Source: Armatimonadota bacterium
GTDB lineage: Bacteria > Armatimonadota > Zipacnadia > Zipacnadales > UBA11051
Assembly: GCA_013178155.1 (NCBI GenBank)
Contig: JABLXH010000040.1
Span: 1 to 64,000, forward strand
DNA length: 64,000 nt
Reading direction: 5' to 3'
The first letter of the stretch is position 1. Each line of letters begins with the position of its first letter. Shown in pieces: positions 17,390-25,784 of this stretch. The notes beneath the pieces were generated by a model. It was not told the origin of the DNA. It saw only the letters and a program-made list of their open reading frames with translations, and did not search any database. The position numbers and the translations under genes are program-made.

Positions 17390-18523
17390 CTAGGGCATCC
17401 CGCTCTTCCACAACTGGTAGAAGAGGTCGGTCACCTTCTTGACGTGCCTGACCGTCTCGGGGATGTTGGGGACGCCACCTGCGCGCTTCACCGCGTTCGG
17501 CCCTGCATTGTAGGCGGCCAAGCCCAGCGCACACTGCTCGTAGTTGGAGCGCCCGCTGAAGGCACGCAACTGGTCGGATAGATACTTCAGCCCCCCCCGG
17601 ATGTTCTTCTCGAGGTCCCACGGGTCGCCGCACCCGACCGCTTTCGCAGTGCCGGGCATGAGCTGGGTCAGGCCCATCGCGCCTGCGTGGGAGACGCATC
17701 GCGGGTTGAAGCCGGACTCGCACTTGATCATGGCAAATGACAGCCTGTGATCCAGGCCGAAGTAGGCCGAGTAGTACAGCACCGAGCGGACAATGATCTC
17801 CAGTTCGGCGTCGCTAAGCCTGGGGTTGATACCAGCGACCCAGCTCTTCCACGTGGCGATCTTCTGATCGGGAACATTGCTGGCGAGCTCCCGGGGCATC
17901 TCAGTTCCGGGCCGAGGCGGGGCCGGCGGAGCCGGGGACGAGGCGGCCGCTCCCGTGGCCGGCGCGGAGGGCAGCTCCGGCTTGCGGTTCAGGTCGTGAC
18001 TGGTCGCGACAGCGCCGACGTCAGCGGCGCTGACACTCGCCGGGGCCGTGATGCGAGCCTCGGCCATGGCCTGCTGGTAAGTGTGCTGGTCTGATGGCAG
18101 ATCGCTCTCCAGTACCAGGGCCTTTAGCTGGAAGTGCTCAACAGGGCTGGCCGCCTCCGGGAACAGGGCGAGGACATGAACCACCTGGTCCACGGCGATG
18201 GCCGGATCGTCCTTGGTAGTGTCGACCAGCAGCATTTCGGACACGCCCGGCACATGCAGCATGAACGTCAGCGGCTTGTTGCGGGTGGCGACGCAGGCAT
18301 TCGTGCGCCCGATGATTCGGCCCACGATCTCAAAAGTCCGGCCACGCCAGGAACTCTGGGCCGCTTGCGCGACCTCGGGGGTGAAGGGAACCGGCTTGAG
18401 GGTCTGGCGAAGCGCCAGGTAATCGCGGATCTGTGGTGTCTGGGTGGTGTCGTCGGCGGAAGCCAGACCCGCCGCCAAACAGAGCAGTCCCACCCACAGG
18501 CATACTGCGCGTGTTGTTATCAT
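17390..18523 (-). CDS. secreted lytic transglycosylase (SLT domain)
   Basis: A 377-residue periplasmic peptidoglycan lyase. ATG 18523 is chosen, with GGAG 6-7 nt upstream; a longer frame would run through the tRNA gene. Residues 1-23 are a signal peptide. Residues 30-155 form an unassigned beta-rich domain (FEIVGRIIGR, FMLHVPGV, VVHVLALFPEA), followed by an Ala/Pro-rich linker. The C-terminal 140 residues are the goose-type lysozyme domain: catalytic Glu269 in IKCESGFNP, then SHAGAMGLTQLMPGTA and LAAYNAGPNAV. These match the SLT family, which cleaves between MurNAc and GlcNAc. The linker suggests the catalytic domain is held away from the membrane or the N-terminal partner domain. Confidence 0.87.
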   Translation of the reverse strand: MITTRAVCLWVGLLCLAAGLASADDTTQTPQIRDYLALRQTLKPVPFTPEVAQAAQSSWRGRTFEIVGRIIGRTNACVATRNKPLTFMLHVPGVSEMLLVDTTKDDPAIAVDQVVHVLALFPEAASPVEHFQLKALVLESDLPSDQHTYQQAMAEARITAPASVSAADVGAVATSHDLNRKPELPSAPATGAAASSPAPPAPPRPGTEMPRELASNVPDQKIATWKSWVAGINPRLSDAELEIIVRSVLYYSAYFGLDHRLSFAMIKCESGFNPRCVSHAGAMGLTQLMPGTAKAVGCGDPWDLEKNIRGGLKYLSDQLRAFSGRSNYEQCALGLAAYNAGPNAVKRAGGVPNIPETVRHVKKVTDLFYQLWKSGMP

Positions 18524-18597
18524 GTTATGCTCCGTCCGTTGCGCCCGTTGCCCCCGGGCGGTTAACGACTGTGCTCTCCCACAGAAACGACATGCCC

Positions 18598-18634
18598 AAA
18601 CAAAACGGACCGCGTCATCCCACTGACCGGTCCG
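18598..18634 (-). terminator. intrinsic terminator of tRNA-Glu
   Basis: On the minus strand, an 11-bp stem with a single bulged G (CGGACCGGTCA and TGACGCGGTCCG around a GTGGGA loop) is followed by TTTTGTTT. It lies about 80 nt past the CCA end of the tRNA and separates it from the transglycosylase gene. Confidence 0.7.
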
Positions 18635-18713
18635 CGACCAAAAGCCCGTCCTGCGCGCAACCCAGGCGAAGGCCCTCAAGGACACGCGGAGCGGTGCAAT
18701 AGTGAGCTTGGTT

Positions 18714-18788
18714 TGGTACCCCCAAGGGGAGTCGAACCCCTGCCAACGGATCGAGAGTCCGCTATCCTGACCACTAGACCATGGGGGC
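18714..18788 (-). tRNA. tRNA-Glu(CTC)
   Basis: A complete cloverleaf of 72 nt plus encoded CCA. The acceptor arm is GCCCCCA paired with TGGGGGT (first pair G-U). The anticodon stem GCGGA/TCCGT encloses the loop CTCTCGA, with anticodon CTC reading GAG. The T arm is AGGGG-TTCGACT-CCCCT. The discriminator is A. The gene is alone, with its own consensus promoter and terminator. Confidence 0.95.
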
Positions 18789-18807
18789 ACCACTGGCGAC
18801 GGCGGTC

Positions 18808-18837
18808 ATTATAGGCAACCTGCAGAGGCCATGTCAA
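18808..18837 (-). promoter_or_regulatory. consensus sigma-70 promoter of tRNA-Glu
   Basis: TTGACA (18837-18832), an 18-nt spacer and TATAAT (18813-18808) on the minus strand match both consensus boxes perfectly. Transcription would begin near 18801, about 13 nt before the mature tRNA 5' end. Confidence 0.8.
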
Positions 18838-19031
18838 CCCCTTCGCCCGCGACAACTTTGGCACATCGTGCCACGAGCCAAGTCGCCGCGCTGCCAATGT
18901 CGCCCTCCCCCCCACCGCGGAGCCACCATCGGGGCCAGCTTGCGTGTCTCCCGCGCGACCGATCGCAGCACACAATGCCGGGAGCTCCAGCGTACCCAAC
19001 CGCTGCCAGCCGGCCTGTGTGGCCTCGCTAG

Positions 19032-20672
19032 CTAGGCTTCCGGTGCGCGACGGAGAACCAGGCCGGTCAGCGCCAGCGGCGCGGCACCCTCGTCTAACTG
19101 CACCGAGATCGTGTGCCAGCCACCGGTCAGGCGCCCCAGGGCCACGCCCTCGGCCTCGTCCAGGGGCAGGGGCCCGCGCCCGTCGAGCGTGATGGTGACT
19201 CCGGGCGCCGCTGGCTTCGTGAGCAGGGTCCAGGCCCCCTCTGGCAGATAGGCGTGGAAGGCCGCCAGGTCTCCGGGGCTGATCTGAACGGCGGTACGGC
19301 CCAGCGCGCCCTCGGTCGGCTTCTGAGCCAGCTTACTGGCCGGCATATTCAGACCGCCGGCGTCCACGAAGAGCGACCCGTCCCGCGCCCGCTCGGCCAG
19401 CGCGGCCTCAAAGGCAGCCCGGAAGTCGGCAGGCGCCGTGCCCTTGGCCCCCTTGAGCGTCGCTTGTAGCACCTCCGTGCCATGGGCCGCCTGGATCCAC
19501 ATGATGAACCCGATGAAATGCTGCATGCCATCTTCGGCGGTGCCTGCAGCCAAGGGGGACTCCGGCCCCGCCGCCGCCCAGTAATCCAGCGAGGTGCGGC
19601 AGTTGGTGACAAGATAGTCCTGCACGTGCAGTTCGTCACCGGCCCAGAGGCCGGCCAGGGCTTGTTGCGCGGCGGGGGCCGGCCAGGCCTCGCCGGCCAC
19701 CAGCCCGGCCTCCAGGGCCAGGTATTGCAGGAACAGCCGCTCACCCAGGAGGCCGCTGGCAAAGGCTTCCGGACGGCTGAAGCGGCCGATCTGCGGCAGG
19801 ACGAGGTGTCCCATCTCATGGGCCGCCTGCCGCGCCCACTCTACTGGCGGGCGGTCGGTGGCGACATCATAGAAGTACAGTGCCTCCTGGTAGCTCTCCG
19901 CGCCCGTGGGCCCCTGCTCACACATCGTGGCCTTGACCGGCACGGTGGGAGGCAGGTCAAAGCCCAAGTAAGTCCGGCTATAGGCGGCAAAGCGAAGCAG
20001 CAGGTGCACGAGATTGCTGGCGACCGTCTGGTAATCCTTCCCTACTCTGCTGATGGTGGCCGAGGGGAACGACAGCGCAAAGACTTGTGTGAGCTGTTCA
20101 GCGCCAGGCATGCCCAGGAAGCCGTAGACCGAGCGGTTGACCTCACAATCAGCCTGATTGCCGGTGACGGGCAGCGGCACTGTCACAGGGCCCCCACCCC
20201 GCTTCATCTCCTCGTGGAAGAGCAGCGAGGTCGTGTAGGCGATTGGCTGGCGCTGGTCCCCAGGAGTGAGGAACCGAACCTCATCTCTGGTGAAGGCCAC
20301 GGGACTGGCAGCCAGATCCTGAGGGCGAAGCGAGCGCGGGAACTGCCCGTCATAGAACAGCCGTTTGAACGCCGCCCTGCCATAGCTATCGTCGGGCCTC
20401 AGCGCCAGGAGCTGACCGAAGGCCTCCAGAGCTCTCGCGCGGTCGCCCCGTTCCGCGTAGAGATACCCCAGATTGGCGTAGACGTCGGGGTACTCGGGGT
20501 CCAGGTCGCGTGCCTGCAGGAACACGCGCTCGGCTTCCTCGTACTTGGCGGCCCGCAGCAGCTCCTGACCGGTCTGTAGCAGCTCCCAAGCCTTCTGGCG
20601 CGGCGTCTGGGCCCAGGCCAGAGGGGCCAGGAAGGCCAGAAGTAGCAGAGCCGGCAGGTGCGAAGATCTCAT
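19032..20672 (-). CDS. secreted TPR protein with zinc-peptidase-like HExxH motif
   Basis: A 546-residue secreted protein. A signal peptide (residues 1-21, ending AWAQ) is followed by two TPR repeats at about residues 24-95 (AAKYEEAERVFLQARDLDPEYPDVYANLGYLYAERGDRARALEAFGQLL). HEMGH at 285-289 is a zincin-type HExxH motif, and GLLGERLFLQYLALEAG lies about 15 residues later, where a third metal ligand such as Glu is expected. A C-terminal beta-sandwich follows. The ATG at 20672 has GAGGAG 8 nt upstream. A metallopeptidase role is inferred from one motif only, and the substrate is unknown. Confidence 0.68.
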   Translation of the reverse strand: MRSSHLPALLLLAFLAPLAWAQTPRQKAWELLQTGQELLRAAKYEEAERVFLQARDLDPEYPDVYANLGYLYAERGDRARALEAFGQLLALRPDDSYGRAAFKRLFYDGQFPRSLRPQDLAASPVAFTRDEVRFLTPGDQRQPIAYTTSLLFHEEMKRGGGPVTVPLPVTGNQADCEVNRSVYGFLGMPGAEQLTQVFALSFPSATISRVGKDYQTVASNLVHLLLRFAAYSRTYLGFDLPPTVPVKATMCEQGPTGAESYQEALYFYDVATDRPPVEWARQAAHEMGHLVLPQIGRFSRPEAFASGLLGERLFLQYLALEAGLVAGEAWPAPAAQQALAGLWAGDELHVQDYLVTNCRTSLDYWAAAGPESPLAAGTAEDGMQHFIGFIMWIQAAHGTEVLQATLKGAKGTAPADFRAAFEAALAERARDGSLFVDAGGLNMPASKLAQKPTEGALGRTAVQISPGDLAAFHAYLPEGAWTLLTKPAAPGVTITLDGRGPLPLDEAEGVALGRLTGGWHTISVQLDEGAAPLALTGLVLRRAPEA

Positions 20673-20719
20673 TGTGGCTGCTCCTCGAAAGCGCGGGCGT
20701 CTGGCGTGGCGTGTGGTCG

Positions 20720-21700
20720 CTATTCGGCCTCAGGCTCGGTGGGAGCCGCTGTGTCGGCGGGCCCGTGGCACGGCATCCGCTCCCGGACCTCATCCAGGAG
20801 ACCCAGGTTCTCCCGGTCGAGAACGCCTTCCAGGTACATGATCTTGTTCGATTCGGCGCAATGCCACAAGTACGCCTTCACACGGTCGGGAAAGGGCTTG
20901 CCCAGGCAGTGCTGCACAAAGGACATGAGCTTCTCCTGGGGCAGGTTCGTGCGGCCCTCGATGGTGACGCACTCGTCACCCCGGTAGCTCTCCTCGGTGA
21001 CCTCGGTGGTGTACCTGCTGACCCGCTTCGCCAGCTCCTTTTGCCCCCACTCCTTCAAGGTCTTGTGCTTCAGAGCAACGTTGGCCATACCCCAGCGGGC
21101 CAGGTGCAGCTTCTCGCCATCGGCCTCCAGGCTCAGCTCAATGAGACCGGCCATCAGCTTCTGGCCCGTAAGCTTGAACCGCTGCGGCGTCTGACAGGTG
21201 AAACCATAGGTGGACCAAGTGAGGAACTCGTCGCGCGGGTGGTCATCCATGTCCAGGATGATGGGCTCGGCCACCTTCCGCAACGGCTCGTCAAGATTGC
21301 CCATCACTTGGATGATGACGGTCTTCTCACACGCCGGACAGTACCATGCCGCACCGAAGCCCTGGGTCTCGGCCTGCCACGCAAAGCATTCCAGCCCACG
21401 CTTGTGGCGAGACTTCCGGCGCGTGGAAAGCGTGATATCGCGCTGGACCGTGGTGTCCCTGCCCTTCTTGCCCTTCTGCATGTCGCGCAGATACTTCTCC
21501 ACTATGCTGGAGACGTCCACGGCCTGGCTGCCGGCCTGGGCCCACTTGATCTCTATGCGGGCCATCTCGGAGTCGTCAATGCGCAGGTAGCCCTGCTTGA
21601 GATCGCCACCAATCGCTCCGATGTTCCAGTCCTCCGGGGCACGCAGGGCGATACCATTCCAGGCGATGAGGTGCTGCTTGGCTTGGCTGAGGTCGCTCAT
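20720..21700 (-). CDS. hypothetical protein
   Basis: A 326-residue protein with no signal peptide or membrane segment. It is mixed alpha/beta with several Trp and Lys residues, and contains one CPAC pair (YCPACEKTVIIQ) that could bind a metal but has no second pair. No family is recognised. Its start overlaps the upstream CreD-like gene as ATGA, and it sits before a secreted TPR protein, so it probably belongs to an envelope-related operon. Confidence 0.6.
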   Translation of the reverse strand: MSDLSQAKQHLIAWNGIALRAPEDWNIGAIGGDLKQGYLRIDDSEMARIEIKWAQAGSQAVDVSSIVEKYLRDMQKGKKGRDTTVQRDITLSTRRKSRHKRGLECFAWQAETQGFGAAWYCPACEKTVIIQVMGNLDEPLRKVAEPIILDMDDHPRDEFLTWSTYGFTCQTPQRFKLTGQKLMAGLIELSLEADGEKLHLARWGMANVALKHKTLKEWGQKELAKRVSRYTTEVTEESYRGDECVTIEGRTNLPQEKLMSFVQHCLGKPFPDRVKAYLWHCAESNKIMYLEGVLDRENLGLLDEVRERMPCHGPADTAAPTEPEAE

Positions 21701-23055
21701 GACTGCGGTGCGGCTCCATTGTCGTCAGATGCGGGCGTGCTGACCGGCAGGATCGGCGGCGGTGCCGGGGGCATTGGCGGCATCTGCCGCGGTGCCGTCC
21801 CGCCGGCGAACTTGCTCTCCCAGTCCACCTTCGCTGTCACCTGCATCAGAATGAACAGCGTCACGATCGAGGCGATGGTGATGGTCAGGCCCGTATATCC
21901 TTGGAAGAAGAACGCGTACGAGAAGAGTATCAGGAAAAGTAGCTGCGATGGCAAGATGACTTTCAGCGTGAAGCCCGCTCCCAGGGCACGCCAGACATAG
22001 GCACCCACCAGCACCAGCGACGTGGCCGCCGCGATCAGGAAGGTGACTCCTACCGCGAGGTGATCCGCCAGATAGGCAAAGAGCAGGTGGAAGGCGAAGA
22101 ACGCCGCGGCCAGGAAGAAATGGTGCATCGGATGGAGGTTTCTGCCCTGCATGGCACCGATGATGACCAGCACAGCGACAAAGAACAGGAGACCTATCGG
22201 CGCGAAGAAGGCGATGCGTGAGGCCACCGGCCCGGCGTCGAGCTTCTCCGGTACCTCCACTCCCGCTGCGAAGCCGGAGATCAGACTGCCAAACCTCCAC
22301 GTGAGCTTTCGCCCGCCGCCCGGCAGCTCCTCGTTCGTTGTGGGCGAGATGGTGCGGGGCGGGAAGTTCACCCGATCAAAGTCGGTCGTCACAACTAGGT
22401 CCAAGTTGCGGACGTTGGCCACACCACCGCTCCCGGTGCCGGGTGGCAGGGGCATGGGATATGCCTCAGGCCCCTCTGTCACGGGCGCCACGGCCGTCGC
22501 CCCGAAACTGTACTGCCAGGTCTCCAGACCGCGTGTCTCGTAGTGGACCTTGAGGCGTGCCTTGCCCTTGGCCGCCAGCGACAGGCTCGCCTTCACGTCC
22601 TGGCCGGCGGGTGTCGCCTGCTTCCCCCCAAACTCGAAACGGAAGTTCTCGTAGACAGCATTGGCCGTCGGCAGCAGCATGGCGGCGTGTGCGGTCACCG
22701 CGCGGCCCTGCGGGTTGCTGATGACGTAGTCCCCGGTGAAACTGACGCGGTAACAGCGATACCACAGCAGCCCCTTGCGGCGCAGGTCGAGCTTGAGGTC
22801 CGCCCGCACCTGGTTGATTTCGGCACGGACTTCCTCGCGCCTTGTGGTTCTCTTGTTGCCTTCCCGCACTTCCCAGGTCGCCCAGAAGCGCGGTGACGGC
22901 TGAGCCAGCGGCGTGCCCCACAGCCCCTCCACCTGGGCTCGCAGCCGTTGGTTGGCTTCCAACGTGCGGCGACTGACGCTTTGGCCCAGGATCGCCCAGG
23001 CGATGCTGGCGCCACCGACAATGAGCATGACCCACACGATCCGCCCGGCGTTCAT
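21697..23055 (-). CDS. CreD-like inner membrane protein
   Basis: A 452-residue membrane protein. Residues 1-32 include one hydrophobic segment, then a soluble beta-rich domain of about 240 residues, then five or six C-terminal transmembrane segments: PIGLLFFVAVLVIIG, HPMHHFFLAAAFFAFHLLFAYLADHLAVGVTFLIAA, LLFLILFSYAFFFQGYTGLTITIASIVTLFILMQVTAKVDW. The HPM-FFLAAAFFAFHLLFAY and final KVDW block closely resemble the CreD inner membrane family. The ATG at 23055 is preferred over a GTG at 23064 because GAGGTGG lies 5 nt upstream. CreD in E. coli is regulated by CreBC; no such regulator genes are in the window. Confidence 0.62.
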   Translation of the reverse strand: MNAGRIVWVMLIVGGASIAWAILGQSVSRRTLEANQRLRAQVEGLWGTPLAQPSPRFWATWEVREGNKRTTRREEVRAEINQVRADLKLDLRRKGLLWYRCYRVSFTGDYVISNPQGRAVTAHAAMLLPTANAVYENFRFEFGGKQATPAGQDVKASLSLAAKGKARLKVHYETRGLETWQYSFGATAVAPVTEGPEAYPMPLPPGTGSGGVANVRNLDLVVTTDFDRVNFPPRTISPTTNEELPGGGRKLTWRFGSLISGFAAGVEVPEKLDAGPVASRIAFFAPIGLLFFVAVLVIIGAMQGRNLHPMHHFFLAAAFFAFHLLFAYLADHLAVGVTFLIAAATSLVLVGAYVWRALGAGFTLKVILPSQLLFLILFSYAFFFQGYTGLTITIASIVTLFILMQVTAKVDWESKFAGGTAPRQMPPMPPAPPPILPVSTPASDDNGAAPQS

Positions 23056-23146
23056 TTCGTCCACCTCTACCTATCCGCGACTGTCGGCCGTTGTTTGCAG
23101 TAACAATCGGAACGAGTGGAAAGTGCCGCAGGCGGCGGGGGGTCGC

Positions 23147-24076
23147 CTAGTCCAACTCACCGCGATAGGGTCGAGGTTCGCGGAAGAGGATGTCCCTCAG
23201 GTGCCGCAGATGCCAGCGGAAGCGCGCTGGCGCCAGGCTCGCCTGGTTGCGCCCTGCGGTCGCCACGAGCGCTCCCAGCGCCAGCCGGACCAGGCGGTTG
23301 GTGTACAGGACCCACGTCAGCAGCCAACCTTTGTGCAGCCGCCAGTAGGTGTACTCGGCCATCGTCATGCGGAAGTCCGCCTGCAAGCCGGGGACCTGGC
23401 TGGCTGCGGCCCCGTGATGGTGGTGGCAAAATGCCCCGTTGACCACCACTCGCCGCCAACCGGCACGCTTGAGCCGCAGCCCCAGGTCGGCGTCGTCATA
23501 CCACATGAACAACCGCTCTTCCAGGGGGCCGATCTGGTCCAGGGCTTCGCGCCGCACCAGCAGGCAGGCGCCGATGAGCCATTCCACGTCATAGCAATCA
23601 CCGTCACGGGCGAAGGCGCGGATACGGCGGTTCTCAATCCGCCAGTTGGTGGCCGTGGGCAGCAGCCGCAGCCACAGGCGGGGAAAGACGCCCGCGGGGA
23701 CGTCCTGCATGTCCGGCTTGAGGTGCGGGCTGCAAGCGCCGATGTCGGGGTGGGCATCCATCAGCTCCACCAGCCGCGGCAGGCAGCCTTCAGTCAGCTC
23801 CGCGTCGGGGTTCAGGAAAAGGACGTAGCGCCCCTGAGCTCTCGCCAGACCCTGGTTGCAGCCCCGGGTATAGCCTAAATTGTCGTCATTGGCGATGAGC
23901 TGGACGTTGGAGTACAGCTTGCGCACCATCTCGGCACTGCCGTCGCTGGACGCATTGTCCACCACGATGTGTTCCGCGACCAGGGGTGGGGCCCACTTGC
24001 GCACCGAGGCGATGCAGCGGCCGAGCAGTTCGCGCGTGTTCCAGCTCACGGTAATGACCGATACGTCTACGGGCAT
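23147..24076 (-). CDS. GT2 family glycosyltransferase (rhamnosyltransferase-like)
   Basis: A 309-residue GT-A glycosyltransferase. The ATG at 24076 has AAGGAG 6 nt upstream; a longer start would extend into the divergent intergenic region. It begins VDVSVITVSWNTRELLGRCIASVRKW, with VVDNASSDGSAEMV, NLGYTRGCNQGL and VLFLNPDAELTEGCL. FMWYDDADLGLRLKRAGWR is the acceptor-side motif. It is divergent from the polysaccharide ABC exporter, so it probably contributes to the exported chain. Confidence 0.85.
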   Translation of the reverse strand: MPVDVSVITVSWNTRELLGRCIASVRKWAPPLVAEHIVVDNASSDGSAEMVRKLYSNVQLIANDDNLGYTRGCNQGLARAQGRYVLFLNPDAELTEGCLPRLVELMDAHPDIGACSPHLKPDMQDVPAGVFPRLWLRLLPTATNWRIENRRIRAFARDGDCYDVEWLIGACLLVRREALDQIGPLEERLFMWYDDADLGLRLKRAGWRRVVVNGAFCHHHHGAAASQVPGLQADFRMTMAEYTYWRLHKGWLLTWVLYTNRLVRLALGALVATAGRNQASLAPARFRWHLRHLRDILFREPRPYRGELD

Positions 24077-24111
24077 CGGAGACTCCTTGCGGGCCCAGGC
24101 GGGCCCGGCGC

Positions 24112-24139
24112 AGGTTCGCGGGGGCCTGCGCGCGAACCT
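24112..24139. promoter_or_regulatory. inverted repeat between divergent glycan genes
   Basis: AGGTTCGCG, a 10-nt loop and CGCGAACCT form a perfect 9-bp inverted repeat in the 116-nt space between the GT2 and ABC-exporter starts. CCCGGCGCAGG is also directly repeated around it (near 24104 and 24151). It could be an operator or an RNA hairpin. No clear -10 box was seen here. Confidence 0.4.
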
Positions 24140-24192
24140 CCTCGCGCACCCCGGCGCAGGAACCACTGGCGCGGCGGGTGGCGTTTCTTCGT

Positions 24193-25002
24193 ATGGCTAT
24201 GGGAACAGGTTTCCTGGAGAGTATCGCCCAGATCTGGAGGTCGCGCGACCTGCTCCGCGAACTGGTGGCACGAGAGCTGAAGGTCCGCTACCGGCGCTCG
24301 GTCCTGGGCTTTGCCTGGTCTCTTATCACCCCGATCTACCAGATTGTTTTCTACACGCTCATTCTCAAGTACATCCTGCACGTTCAGGAGAACGACCTGG
24401 GCATCAAGATTCTCTGCGGTATCATCCCCTGGACTTTTTTCAGTGTGGGCGTGACCAACTCGTGCTCGGCGGTGCTACGGTACCGGAACGTAGTGAAGAA
24501 GGTGGCCTTCCCGCGTCATATGCTTCCCCTGGCCACTGTCGGGGCCAATCTCGTGCATCTGGTCCTGAGCACGCTGGTGCTCTTTGTGGTGTTCCTGGCC
24601 ATTCCGGTCGTGTTTGATGAAACGTTCCTGTACCTCATCCCTCTGACGCTGGGTCAGACGCTGCTGGTGGCCGGGCTGAGCTTCATCGTGTGCTGTGCCC
24701 ACACCTACTATCAGGACGTGGAGTACGTCCTGGGCAACCTGCTACAGGTAGGGATGTTCCTGACCCCGGTGCTGTACCCCGCCTCAAAGCTGGACCTGGT
24801 GGCCCCTGTCTACCGGACCCTGTTCATGCTCAACCCGATGGCTGTGTACACCGAGGGCTGGCGGAACATCCTTCTGCGCCATGCCCAGGAGTTCCCCGAG
24901 CCGGTGTTCGTGGCCGCCGCAGTGGCAGTGTCGGTAGCGGTGTTCATCGTGGGGCTGGCCGTATGGCGGCGTTATGAGTGGCGCTTCCCGGAGGTCATCT
25001 GA
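24193..25002 (+). CDS. polysaccharide ABC exporter permease (Wzm/TagG-like)
   Basis: About 269 residues with six transmembrane segments. RSRDLLRELVARELKVRYRRSVLGFAWSLITPIYQ is the cytoplasmic start typical of ABC-2 polysaccharide permeases, followed by VFYTLILKYIL and FLTPVLYP. It exports undecaprenyl-linked chains or teichoic acid with an ATPase partner. The ATG at 24193 or 24199 is likely; no strong ribosome-binding site marks either. Its stop overlaps the ATPase start as TGATG. Confidence 0.86.
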   Translation: MAMGTGFLESIAQIWRSRDLLRELVARELKVRYRRSVLGFAWSLITPIYQIVFYTLILKYILHVQENDLGIKILCGIIPWTFFSVGVTNSCSAVLRYRNVVKKVAFPRHMLPLATVGANLVHLVLSTLVLFVVFLAIPVVFDETFLYLIPLTLGQTLLVAGLSFIVCCAHTYYQDVEYVLGNLLQVGMFLTPVLYPASKLDLVAPVYRTLFMLNPMAVYTEGWRNILLRHAQEFPEPVFVAAAVAVSVAVFIVGLAVWRRYEWRFPEVI

Positions 25003-25784
25003 TGGCTAAGGGCCCACTCATCGAGATCAGAGACCTGAAGAAGCGCTACACGGTGCTGCACAACCGTCCCTACAGCTTCAAGGACGCCATGGTCCGGAAG
25101 CTGACGCGGCGGACCGTGGAGCGTGAAACCTTCTGGGCGCTCAAGGGCGTCTCGCTGACCGTGCAGCCGGGCGACACGGTGGGGATCATCGGTCCCAATG
25201 GCTCGGGCAAGAGCACGATGCTGGGGATTATCGCCCGGATCCTCCGCCCTACCGAGGGGACCGTCGAGGTTCGCGGGCGGGTGTCCGTGCTCATGGAAGC
25301 AGGCGTCGGGTTCCATGAAGACCTGACGGGGATTGAGAACATCTATCTGAGCGGGGCTCTCCTGGGTCTGACGCGGCGTCAGATTGCGGCCCGCGTGGAC
25401 AGCATCGTCGAGTTTGCCGACCTCCATGGTTTTGCCGACACCCCGGTGCGCATGCTGTCCTCCGGCATGTATGTGCGTCTCGGGTTTGCTGTTGCGGTGC
25501 ATCTGGAGCCGAATATCCTGCTGGTGGACGAGGTCCTGGCAGTAGGCGATGAGGAGTTCCACCACAAGTGTCGCCAGCGGCTGCGTGAGTTCTGCCGGGA
25601 AGGCGGTGCGGTGGTCTTCGTCTCCCACCGCATGCCGGAGGTCAAGTGGCTCTGCCAGCGCACTCTGTGGCTGGAGAACGGCCTGGTGCACCGCGAGGGC
25701 CCGACCCCCGAGGTTGTCGCGGCCTACGTTGCCGCGCACCAGCCTGACGAGCCCAACTGGGACATCGAGGAACCACCGGGTTAG
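25002..25784 (+). CDS. polysaccharide ABC exporter ATPase (Wzt/TagH-like)
   Basis: A 260-residue ATPase with Walker A GPNGSGKST, signature MLSSGMYVRLGFA, Walker B NILLVDEVLAVGD and the H-loop FVSHRM. Signature and arrangement belong to the Wzt/KpsT/TagH family. It ends soon after the nucleotide-binding domain, so there is no C-terminal carbohydrate-recognition domain as in O9-type Wzt; chain recognition must lie elsewhere. The ATG at 25002 has GGAGG 7 nt upstream. The stop codon overlaps the stop of the convergent GT2 gene. Confidence 0.9.
   Translation: MAKGPLIEIRDLKKRYTVLHNRPYSFKDAMVRKLTRRTVERETFWALKGVSLTVQPGDTVGIIGPNGSGKSTMLGIIARILRPTEGTVEVRGRVSVLMEAGVGFHEDLTGIENIYLSGALLGLTRRQIAARVDSIVEFADLHGFADTPVRMLSSGMYVRLGFAVAVHLEPNILLVDEVLAVGDEEFHHKCRQRLREFCREGGAVVFVSHRMPEVKWLCQRTLWLENGLVHREGPTPEVVAAYVAAHQPDEPNWDIEEPPG

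Noticed and set aside
18524-18793. Upstream extension of the transglycosylase frame
   Set aside because: It would read through the tRNA-Glu gene and its terminator; the ATG at 18523 with GGAG and a signal peptide is the real start.
19482-20579. Plus-strand frame of 365 codons
   Set aside because: Antisense to the HEMGH protein; no homologous features.
20510-22000. Plus-strand frame of 496 codons
   Set aside because: Antisense to the zincin, hypothetical and CreD-like genes; no motifs or signal.
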